Notes under the pieces: generated by a model
What the model was told of the DNA's origin: nothing
Database searches by the model: none
What the model saw: only the letters and a program-made list of their open reading frames with translations
Shown: piece by piece, positions 33,768 through 42,200 of the stretch
Layout: each line of letters begins with the position of its first letter
Position numbering within the stretch: position 1 is the stretch's first letter
Assembly: GCA_016783145.1 (NCBI GenBank)
Contig: JADHXD010000003.1
Span: 1-64,000 of the forward strand
DNA: 64,000 nt
Direction of reading: 5' to 3'
Origin: Anaerolineae bacterium
GTDB taxonomy: Bacteria; Chloroflexota; Anaerolineae; JAFGEY01
Translations under genes and position numbers: made by a program

Positions 33768-33798
33768 GCAGCGCACCCTTCGGGGTGCGCTGCCCTTT
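33768..33798. terminator. Bidirectional terminator with UUCG tetraloop
   Basis: An 11-bp stem GCAGCGCACCC / GGGTGCGCTGC closes on a TTCG tetraloop, followed by TTTT on the plus strand. On the minus strand the stem is followed by TTTTGG. It would end both the small plus-strand unit and the convergent kinase gene. Confidence 0.9.
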
Positions 33799-33823
33799 TA
33801 TCCCCCTGTACGACGCCTGACCT

Positions 33824-36223
33824 TCACGATTCGCCATCGTAGCGCGGCAGCGCAACCCCGAGCATACTGCCTTCCCCTGGTGCGCTCTCTAGCCAGACAC
33901 GACCCCCGTGTCGTTCGACGATGCTCTTGACGATCGCCAGCCCGAGCCCCGTCCCCTGGACGCTCTCTGCGAGTTCATTGCGGCCTCGGAAAAAGCGATC
34001 AAAGACGTAGGGTTGGTCTTCCGGAGCGATGCCGATCCCGGTATCCCTGACCCGGAGGACGGCTTCCTGCCCCTCAAGAGCCACACACACGGCAACCCGC
34101 CCCCCCGCTGCGGTGTACTTTATCGCGTTGCTGAGCAGGTTATCGATGACCTGCCAAAGCCGCCCGAGGTTTCCAAGGACCAGGAGGTTCTCCTGCGGCA
34201 CGTCCACGTCGAGAACGAGTCCCCGTTCCTCAACCTGGTCGCGCCAGGTATCCGCTGAACGGGTCACGACGCCCCCCAGATCGCAGGGGGTCATCTCCAG
34301 CTCGATGTCTGCTTCCAGGCCTGCCAGATCCAGCAAGCCACTGGTCAGGTCCAGCAGTCGTGTGAGCTCCTGCCGGGCATTTGCCGCAAAATCCTGCTGC
34401 TGCTCGTTGAGCGGCCCGACCTGCTCGATCGCGTCCAAGAGGCTGTAGACCGTGCTCAGCGGGGACCGTAGATCGTGCGAAACTGCGGCCACAAACTCGG
34501 ACTTCATCTCGGACAGTTCCTTGATGCTCGTGACATCCTGCATCACCGTGACCAGACCGATTCCCGGAATCGGCGTCACCGAGACACTGAACGCGCGATC
34601 CCGATCCACGACGATCTCGCCGTAACCGATCTGCCCGCTGCTCTGGGCCTGATCGAGCAGCGTGGATAGGCTGGGATGGCCGATGAGCTCAGCGAGAAGC
34701 ATGCCAGTGCCCCTGGTTCGACCGGTGCCAAAGACTCGATGCGCCGCAGCATTCATCAGCACCACCCTGTCGTCTACGTCCGTGACGATCACCGGCTGCT
34801 CGATGCCGCGAATCACAGCCTCCAGCTTGGTCTGCTCCGCCTTAACCTGGTGGAACAGCCGGGCATTCTCGATCGCAGCCGCTGCATGCACCGCAAGCGC
34901 GGTCCACATCGCCCGGTGGGTTTCAGTGAACTTTGTCTCTGAGTCACGGTGGTCCCCATAGATCGCGCCTATCGGGCCAGAGGCACCCGTGATCGGCACA
35001 CAGATCGCTGCTCGTGGCTCGAAACCCGTTCCGTCCTCGATGCGTGTGCGCTCGACGATGGTCAGGATGGGCTCTCCCTCTTCGACCACGCGCTGGACAA
35101 TGCGGCGCGCAAACCGGAATTCGGGAGCATCCAGCGTCTCCGGGGCAAGCCCGCGGATCACCCGGTGAGCCGTCTCCTGCCTCCCCTCTCCGAGCAGCAC
35201 CAGGAATCCTCGCTCCGCGCCCACGATGTGAATAGCCACTTCCACGACCCTATCCAGGATCAGATCCAGGCGCAGCGTCGAGGAAAAGGTCGCGCCGATC
35301 TGCGAGATCGTCGTGCGCTCTATCTCGTTTTCGATCTCGGCGTGCAGGCCGATGTTCTCCAGCGCGATCGTTCCATAGCTAGCCAGGATCGCAAGCTTGT
35401 CGAGGTCGTCCTGCGAAAAAGGATGCGCATGCGCCAGTCGGGCGACGCGCAGCACACCAATGGGCCGCTCGCTGCTGCAGAGGGGCATATACGCCAACGC
35501 AGAGGCGGTGCCACCCTTCGTCGCGGCTCCCGAGGCAGGAAGGACCTGCGGAGAGCCACTCTCCAGGGCAAGCTGCACCATCGGATCCTGAACCGCCCGG
35601 TTGAGGGCACGAGCATGCTGCTGCCCCGCACTCAACCGGGAACGGATGTAGACCATCCCCACGTCGGGGTCCTGGAGGAATATGCCGCCGTCGTCCGCGT
35701 TCGTGACAAAGACCGCCGCCTCGACCAAACGATTCAGGACCTGTTGGCGATCGGGCTCGGAGATCATCGTCTGCCCGATAGCATAGAACGTCTTTTGCTC
35801 CAGAACCTGCCGCTGAAGCCGCTGCCCCAGGCGATCTCGCTCTCTGCGCAGCCGGGGTTCCTCCAAGGCCTGCTCTACCGCCGCCAACACCTCCTCTTCG
35901 ACAAGCGGCTCGCATACGCACGCCCTGACCCCGAGATGAAGGGCTCGCAAGACCGCTTCTGCCCTGTCCTGCGGTGCATAGATCAGCACAGGGAGGATGT
36001 GTCCGCGTTCCCGCAGCGATTCGAGGACCTGGATGTCAGAGAAACCGCAGCACCCCAGGCCCAGGATGAGCAGGTCGGGGTGAGCGTCACGGGCTCTCTG
36101 AACCGCACCCTCGGCCCTCTCCTCCTCCAGCGTTCGGTAGCCACGGGGCACCAGCACGCGGTCAACGATAAACCTGCGCGGCGCACACCGATCATCCACG
36201 ACCAAGACCAGTTCGTCCGCCAA
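33824..36223 (-). CDS. Sensor histidine kinase with pseudo-receiver, GAF and PAS domains
   Basis: 799 residues from TTG 36223 (MADELVLVVDD), with GAGGAGG just upstream. The N-terminal receiver-like domain has the acidic pair VVDDR, but the phospho-acceptor region reads DLLILGLGCCG, with Gly where Asp is expected, so it is probably a pseudo-receiver. Two GAF-like domains (about 135-290 and 300-455), a PAS (about 465-575), HisKA with FVAAVSHDLRSPLS, and HATPase with NLLSNAIKYT, DTGIGI and GTGLGLAIV follow. No membrane helix is present, so it is cytosolic. Its own promoter lies at 36350-36378, and no response regulator is adjacent. Confidence 0.88.
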   Translation of the reverse strand: MADELVLVVDDRCAPRRFIVDRVLVPRGYRTLEEERAEGAVQRARDAHPDLLILGLGCCGFSDIQVLESLRERGHILPVLIYAPQDRAEAVLRALHLGVRACVCEPLVEEEVLAAVEQALEEPRLRRERDRLGQRLQRQVLEQKTFYAIGQTMISEPDRQQVLNRLVEAAVFVTNADDGGIFLQDPDVGMVYIRSRLSAGQQHARALNRAVQDPMVQLALESGSPQVLPASGAATKGGTASALAYMPLCSSERPIGVLRVARLAHAHPFSQDDLDKLAILASYGTIALENIGLHAEIENEIERTTISQIGATFSSTLRLDLILDRVVEVAIHIVGAERGFLVLLGEGRQETAHRVIRGLAPETLDAPEFRFARRIVQRVVEEGEPILTIVERTRIEDGTGFEPRAAICVPITGASGPIGAIYGDHRDSETKFTETHRAMWTALAVHAAAAIENARLFHQVKAEQTKLEAVIRGIEQPVIVTDVDDRVVLMNAAAHRVFGTGRTRGTGMLLAELIGHPSLSTLLDQAQSSGQIGYGEIVVDRDRAFSVSVTPIPGIGLVTVMQDVTSIKELSEMKSEFVAAVSHDLRSPLSTVYSLLDAIEQVGPLNEQQQDFAANARQELTRLLDLTSGLLDLAGLEADIELEMTPCDLGGVVTRSADTWRDQVEERGLVLDVDVPQENLLVLGNLGRLWQVIDNLLSNAIKYTAAGGRVAVCVALEGQEAVLRVRDTGIGIAPEDQPYVFDRFFRGRNELAESVQGTGLGLAIVKSIVERHGGRVWLESAPGEGSMLGVALPRYDGES

Positions 36224-36349
36224 ATCGCCTCCTCACTGCTACGCCCGCCCTTCCTCTGCCTCCAAGGCACCGAAGGGTGCACAGGAGAGACCTCACACAG
36301 ACGGGCGCTGCGGTGCCCCCAGGACGGCCTCACACCTGGGCCTATCCTC

Positions 36350-36378
36350 ATACTATCACATCCCTTCGAGAGCGTCAA
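36350..36378 (-). promoter_or_regulatory. Promoter for the pseudo-receiver kinase gene
   Basis: TTGACG (36378-36373), 17-bp spacer, TAGTAT (36355-36350) on the minus strand. The MITE-like element begins 8 nt upstream of the -35 box. Confidence 0.75.
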
Positions 36379-36385
36379 CTACACA

Positions 36386-36528
36386 TAATGCAGACATACG
36401 GCTGTTGCAAAGTCCGAGGAGGGCGCATCCCCCGATGCGCCCGGCTTACTGGCGCACCGTCCCGCATCGGGGGATGCGGCACTCCCCAGTCAAGTCAAGC
36501 GACAATGCAACAGCCGTAATGCAGACAT
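36386..36528. mobile_element. MITE-like palindromic element with flanking direct repeats
   Basis: Outer inverted repeats TACGGCTGTTGCA (36397-36409) and TGCAACAGCCGTA (36506-36518) are perfect. Direct repeats TAATGCAGACAT flank them (36386-36397 and 36517-36528), sharing the outermost bases. Inside, GCATCCCCCGATGC and its reverse complement GCATCGGGGGATGC form a second inverted pair. The core is about 120 bp and carries no ORF. Inverted ends plus a target-duplication-like repeat fit a non-autonomous transposable element. Confidence 0.7.
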
Positions 36529-36633
36529 CCTGAAGCGCCTTTGTCCAGGCGGCAAGTCCCTTGGAAGGTCTTTTGCAGGCCACCGTAGGGCACGATTCCA
36601 TTCGTGCCGGCTGCGACCGAGCAAGCCCTCTGC

Positions 36634-36778
36634 GAGGATCTACGCCCGCCGGTGTCGCACAGGCCCCCTTCGAGGATCTACGCGCGCCGGTGTCGCACAG
36701 GCCCCCTTCGAGGATCTACGCGCGCCGGTGTCGCACAGGCCCCCTTCGAGGATCTACGCGCGCCGGTGTCGCACAGGC
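36634..36778. repeat. Tandem 38-bp repeat, 3.8 copies
   Basis: Units start at 36634, 36672, 36710 and 36748 with the core GAGGATCTACGCGCGCCGGT. Unit 1 has one base changed (CCCGCC for CGCGCC), and unit 4 is cut at 31 bp. The unit is not a multiple of three and no gene is read through it. There are no spacers, so it is not CRISPR. Confidence 0.9.
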
Positions 36779-37130
36779 GAGCCGCTTGCCCTGTCCCGTC
36801 TGGGCCAGGACGGGGTTCTACGGTCCAGAGAGCCGCTTGCACAACTTCTGCAAATTCGTCGATCTGTGGTACAATCGGCTATCTGCGCCGCTTGCCACGG
36901 CGCTCGCCTCCGGTACGAGCGGCGCAAGCGTATGGAAAGCGACATCCAGCCGTCCGGTTTGGTAAGGAAAACGCGAGTACAGTAGTCAGGATAGCGAAGG
37001 CGTGTACGAGGGCCATGCGGGTGCCCACCAGGAGAGAGCGGAGAACACCGTCAGCCGGGCGCTGTGTCCGATCGCGACGGGCAGTGCCCGTCGACCCTCC
37101 GGGTCTGTACGTGCAGAGGATTAGCGCTGA
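36779..37130. other. Intergenic stretch before the unknown membrane protein gene
   Basis: No gene is seen. A TACAAT box (36870-36875) on the plus strand could be a -10 element, but no good -35 box lies 16-18 bp upstream, so the promoter of the gene at 37131 is unclear. Confidence 0.4.
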
Positions 37131-38285
37131 ATGAGCGTTCAGTTCGAGTGGCAAGCCGGCAACGAAGACGGGCGATGGGAGGTGATCGCCAAGACGGGGC
37201 CGCGTCCCAAGCGAAAATGGTTCAGGTGGGTATTGGGAGCGGTGCTGGTCTTGATCGTCGTCACAGGCGTAGGAGGGTATCTCCTTGCCCGCCGCCGCTA
37301 TGCCCAGGCTGTTGGCCAAGCCACGTTTCAGGTCCAGAGCGTGATCGATCTGGAAGCGCGCGCGTTTCAAGAGGGGAACAAGATCCTCTACCTAGAGCAG
37401 CAGGACAGCGCATCGCCCGATTGGTATGCCCGGCAGCAGCGGCGCGTCAGCGAGGACTGCGAGCGATCTCGCAGCGGAGACAGCCTGGGCTCGATCGACG
37501 ATGGCTGCTTCCCGGTGCTGCCTGCCAAGATCCAGCACATTGACCTACGAGATGACGTGGCCTGGGCGGAGGTGATCGAAGGCCAGTCGCCTGTGCGGCG
37601 AGTGCGGTTCTATCGTCGCACAGACCTGGGATGGAAGCACACCGCCCCTCGCGACGAGTTTTGGAACGTCGCCATCGAGCTGCACTATGGCGATTTGCTG
37701 GCTCGATATCATCGACGAGACGCTCCCGACATCGATCTTTTGATCGAGCACATCTATCAAGTATACGACGATGTGTGTACCCAGATCGAGTGCCCAGCGG
37801 ACAACCGCACCCTGACCGTGAACTTTGTCACTCAGGTACCCGGCCTCGAGGGAACAGGTGAACTGCCTCGCCTGGACGGGAGCCAGTTGTTCCTACCCTC
37901 TCCTTGGCTATCCGGCCTTCCGGTCGGCGAGACGTGGGATGCGTCCTATCTCCAGGAACTAACGCACTGGGCAGCGTATGCGGCAGCCGCCAAAGCCATC
38001 CGCACAGACCCCGATCAGAAGCTGAGCGTGCTCCAGCAGGTGATCCTGGACGAGTATACGGTCTGGTACAGCGAGCGAGAGGAGGCCGACGCGGCCCTCC
38101 TCAAGCGGATCGTCCAACTCCACGGCGCAGACGCGCTGCCAGAGGTATTCCGCTGGATCAGAGATACGCAGGGCACTCAAAACCTGCGCACGTTCACGAA
38201 CCGTTGGCTTTCTCCGCCGTCGATCGGCGCAGAGAAGGCCCCGCACGCAGTTTCAGCGCCCCTGGGCACGCACCCGCTCTCCTAG
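37131..38285 (+). CDS. Membrane-anchored protein of unknown function
   Basis: 384 residues from ATG 37131, with AGAGGATT upstream. A basic cytosolic start (GPRPKRKWFRW) precedes one membrane helix (VLGAVLVLIVVTGVGGYLLA, residues 34-53), and the remaining ~330 residues lie outside. The outer part has a Cys pair (DDGCFPVL and DCERS) and another pair (CTQIECPAD). A helix with LQELTHWAAYAAA weakly recalls a gluzincin peptidase site, but the HExxH motif is missing. I do not recognise the family. The chimeric ABC ORF begins 14 nt downstream. Confidence 0.7.
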   Translation: MSVQFEWQAGNEDGRWEVIAKTGPRPKRKWFRWVLGAVLVLIVVTGVGGYLLARRRYAQAVGQATFQVQSVIDLEARAFQEGNKILYLEQQDSASPDWYARQQRRVSEDCERSRSGDSLGSIDDGCFPVLPAKIQHIDLRDDVAWAEVIEGQSPVRRVRFYRRTDLGWKHTAPRDEFWNVAIELHYGDLLARYHRRDAPDIDLLIEHIYQVYDDVCTQIECPADNRTLTVNFVTQVPGLEGTGELPRLDGSQLFLPSPWLSGLPVGETWDASYLQELTHWAAYAAAAKAIRTDPDQKLSVLQQVILDEYTVWYSEREEADAALLKRIVQLHGADALPEVFRWIRDTQGTQNLRTFTNRWLSPPSIGAEKAPHAVSAPLGTHPLS

Positions 38286-38298
38286 CGCAAGCTACCCC

Positions 38299-39006
38299 GT
38301 GGAGTACCCGCCTACGGATCTATCCAGGAGGTCCGCCACGATCGTATACGACATCCAGCACTTGACCAAGGCGTATGCCGGGCAGACACGCCCGGCCAAC
38401 AAGGACATCACCCTGCAGATCGATCAGGGTGAGATCTTTGGGCTGCTGGGGGAGAACGGAGCGGGCAAGACAACGCTGGTCCGACAGATGGTCAATCTGC
38501 TGCGCAGCACCTCGGGCAGCATTGTCCTGTTCGGAAAGCCGATCGACCAGGATGCCCTCCACGTCCCGCTGAATGTCGGATACATGCCCCAGGAAACGCA
38601 CGCCCTGAACGTGCTCACGGTGGGCGAGGCCCTCTTTTTCACCGCACACTTCCATCTGAACCCAATCTTCTTCCTGGTCATGCCTCTATGTGCCGTCTCC
38701 CTGTCGGGCATCGGCGCGCTGATCGGCGTGCGCGCGCGCACTCCGCAAGAGGCCGATGCGCTGAACCTGTTCCTCACGTTGGTCATGGCCGGCCTTGGGC
38801 CAGTGGTGATCCCTCCCGATCGCCTGCCGCGCATCCTGCTGGTGCTGGGGCGCTTCAGCCCGGCGACCTATGCCGCATCCGCCTTCCGGCAGGCACTGCT
38901 CGGCCCCCTTACCGGACAGATCCTCGTGGACCTTGGCGTCTTGACGGCGATGTCGGCCGCCGTGTTTTGGCTGGTAGGGCGCAAGATGGACTGGCGGCAA
39001 CACTGA
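38299..39006 (+). pseudogene. Chimeric ABC ATPase/ABC-2 permease remnant
   Basis: A 235-residue ORF joins the first ~110 residues of an ABC ATPase (Walker A LLGENGAGKTT, Q-loop YMPQE) to the last ~115 residues of an ABC-2 permease (LNPIFFLVMPLCAVSLSG through LVGRKMDWRQH). The ABC signature LSGGQ, Walker B and the first permease helices are all missing. The junction is near 38650 (FTAHFHLNPIFF). The simplest reading is an in-frame deletion of over a kilobase between neighbouring ATPase and permease genes. The start is also weak: CAGGAGGT at 38326 has no ATG, GTG or TTG at the proper distance, and the track uses GTG 38299. It cannot be a working transporter. Confidence 0.72.
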
Positions 39007-39112
39007 GATCGCTGTGCTCGGCACAGAACTCGCGCGGCTAAATCTGCGTCTAGCGGCAAATATCTGGAATACCGAAAGATACTCTAAATCAGATAGACCA
39101 GTTGCTCGTTCT

Positions 39113-39141
39113 TTGGTCTCCCCTGCATTCAGTGGTATAAT
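39113..39141 (+). promoter_or_regulatory. Promoter for dnaE
   Basis: TTGGTC (39113-39118), 17-bp spacer, perfect TATAAT (39136-39141), about 65 nt before the dnaE start. It rules out the track start at 39014. Confidence 0.8.
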
Positions 39142-39208
39142 TCCTTTAGAACAATTGTTTGGAAACCCCGTTCTGATTTCCGTCGCCACGCACCTGGGGA
39201 GCACGTTG

Positions 39209-42200
39209 ATGTCCAACTTTGTACATCTGCACATTCATAGCGAGTTCTCGCTGCTCGATGGCTTGAGCCGGGTCAGCGACCTGGCCAAGCGAGCCAAAGA
39301 GCTGAAGATGCCGGCCATTGCCCTCACCGATCACGGGGTGATGTACGGCATCATCGACTTTGTGCGTGCCTGCAGGGATGAGGGTGTCAAGCCGATCGCC
39401 GGCATCGAGATCTATATCGCTCCCAGGCGAATGACGGATCGCGACCCGCAGAAAGACAGAAATCCGTATCACCTGGTGCTGCTGGCTGAGAACCAAACCG
39501 GCTACCAGAACCTGCTTCAGATCGCCACGGCTGCGCAGTTGGAGGGCTTTTACTACAAGCCGCGCGTCGATAAGCCTTTTCTGGCAAAGCATGCGGAGGG
39601 CATCATTGCCCTGAGTTCGTGCAATTCTGGCGAGATCCCACGTCACATCCTGGATGGCAACCTGAAACGGGCGAAACGGGCTGCGCAGTGGTACCGCGAG
39701 ACCTTTGGCCCGGACAGCTTTTTCATCGAGATCCAGAACCATGAAGGGATACCAGAAACCGCAGAACTGAACCGGGGCCTGGTCGCTCTGGCGCGCGAGC
39801 TAGACATCGGCTTGGTGGCTACCAATGACGCACACTATGTGCGCGCAGAGGACGCCGACGCCCAAGACATCCTGCTCTGCATTCAGACCGGCAAGGTGCG
39901 AGCCGACCCAGAGCGGATGCGGATGACAGACAGCGGCTACTATGTCAAGACCGCCGAGGAAATGGCCGCTCTCTTTCCAGAGTGGCCAGACGCCCTAGAG
40001 AACACCGTGCGCATCGCGGCGCGCTGCGAGGTAAAAGTCGAGAGTGACGAATACCACCTGCCCGTCTTTCCTGTACCCGACGGGCATACCCCAGAGACTT
40101 ATCTGCGAGAGCTGACCGAAGAGGGGTTCCGCAGAAGGTATCCCGAAGCCGACGAGGAGCTGCGGCGGCGCCTTGACTATGAGCTGGCCGTGATCCACGA
40201 TATGGGCTTTGACACCTACTTTCTCATCCTCTGGGACCTGTGCGAGTATGCGATCGAGCATGACATCTGGTGGAACGTGCGTGGCTCAGGCACGGGCTCG
40301 GTGGTCGCCTATTCGTTGGGCATCACCCGCCTTGACCCGCTGTCACAAGATCTGATCTTTGAGCGCTTTCTCAACCCCGAGCGGGTGACCATGCCGGACG
40401 TGGACCTCGACTATCCCGACGATCGCCGCCAGGAACTCATCGACTATACACGAGCCAAGTACGGCGTCGACAAGGTCGCCAATATCATCACCTTTGGAAC
40501 GCTCGGTGCGCGTGCCGCTGTGCGCGATGTAGGGCGCACCCTGGACATCCCGCTCAACGAAGTAGACCAGGTCGCCAAGCTGGTGCCCAGCGGCCCCAAG
40601 GTGCACCTCAAAGACGCCTTTGACGGCTCCGAGTTCAGGACACTGTACGATTCGCAGGCTTACATCCGCGAATGGATCGACATGGCGTCCAAGGTGGAGG
40701 GCATCGCCCGACACGCCAGCGTCCACGCAGCAGGCATCGTCATCACCGACAAGCCGATGGTTGAGTACATCCCCCTGGCGCGTGCGCCCAAGGGGGACTC
40801 AGATATGGCTGTCACCCAATTCCCGATGACCGTCGTGGAGAGCATCGGACTGCTCAAGCTCGACTTTTTGGGCCTGGCCACACTGACCCAGATGCGCAAG
40901 GCGGCGGAACTGATCGAGGCCCGGCACGGCGTTCAGTACACCCTCGACGATATCCCCACAGACGATCCGTGTATCTTTGATCTGTTGACCAACGGAGAGG
41001 TCGTGGGCGTGTTCCAGGTCGAGAGCGGCGGGATGAAAAAGACACTGGCTCAGATGCGCCCCACCTCCCTGGAAGACATCATCGCCGTTGTCTCCCTCTA
41101 TCGCCCCGGGCCTATGCAGTTCATCGACACGTACTGCAGGCGGAAACATGGCGAGGAAGAGATCGAGTACATTCACCCGGCCCTGGAACCGATCCTCAAC
41201 GAGACCTACGGGGTGATTGTCTACCAGGAACAGATTATCCGCATTATGCGAGACCTGGCCGGCTATTCTGGCGGCCAGGCCGATGTGATCCGCCGCGCCA
41301 TCTCCAAGAAATACGACAAACTCATCGCCGAGCACCGGATCAAGTTCAGGGAAGGCTGCGAAACGAACCACATCCCGGGCAACAAGGCCGACGAGATCTA
41401 TGCTTCGATCGAGTACTTTGCGAACTATGGTTTCAACAAGGCGCATGCGGCAGACTATGCGGTGATCACCTGCCAAACCGCCTACCTCAAAGCCAAGTAC
41501 CCGGTAGAGTATATGACGGCCCTGCTTACCGTGGAAAAAGACAACACGGACAAAGTCTCGGTATTCCTATCCGAGTGCCGTCGCCTGGGGATTGCCATCC
41601 TGCCGCCCGACGTCAATGCCAGCGATGTGGACTTTACGATCGAAGAGGCCCCGCCAGACCAGCAAGCACGACATCACGTCGAGAGCGTGTGCGCCGTCGG
41701 CAGCGGCGCGATCCGCTTTGGGCTGGGTGGGATCAAGAACGTCAGCGCGACGGCGGTAGAAGAGATCATCCGGGCTCGCGATCAGGGAGGGCGGTTCGTC
41801 AGCCTGGACGATTTCTGCGAGCGCGTCGATCTGCGTCGCATCAACCGCCGGATGCTAGAATGCATGATCAAAGTGGGAGCCTTGGATCAGTTCGGTGCGC
41901 GCGTCCAGCTTCTAGCCGCCCTGGACCAGATGCTGTCCATCAGCGCTCAGGTTCACCAGGCACAAGAAGTGGGCCAGTTGATGATGTTTGACATGCTGCG
42001 CGACGAGGACAGAAACGGCCAGGGCAGCATTGTACTTCCGGAAGAGGCTCCGATCTCGCGCAAAGAGATGTTGAACTGGGAGAAAGAGCTGGTCGGCTTT
42101 TACGTCTCCGAGCACCCACTGAACCAGGTCGCCGTCGATCTGCAGAACACGGTTTCTTGTTTCTGCGGCGAGATCACCGAAGAGATGAACGGTCAGACCG

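Larger units (their letters stand above)
33627..33798 (+). ncRNA. Predicted 170-nt small RNA/small mRNA with SD and anti-SD elements
   Basis: Bounded by a consensus-like promoter and a strong terminator, with no larger gene in between. The RNA contains the extended Shine-Dalgarno AGGAGGTGAT, a 17-codon ORF and, inside that ORF, GCATCACCTCC, an 11-nt perfect complement of GGAGGTGATGC. A separate 9-bp stem (CGGTCCGGC / GCCGGACCG, 33724-33732 with 33752-33760) would instead expose ATCACCTCC, identical to the 16S rRNA 3'-end core, in its loop. The 5' limit is estimated from the -10 box. Whether it acts as RNA, peptide or both cannot be told. Confidence 0.6.

Noticed and set aside
34949-36388. 479-residue plus-strand ORF over the pseudo-receiver kinase
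   Set aside because: Shadow frame; the minus strand has HisKA and HATPase motifs across the same bases.
36634-36778. CRISPR-like array
   Set aside because: The 38-bp units follow each other directly with no variable spacers, and no cas gene is present.
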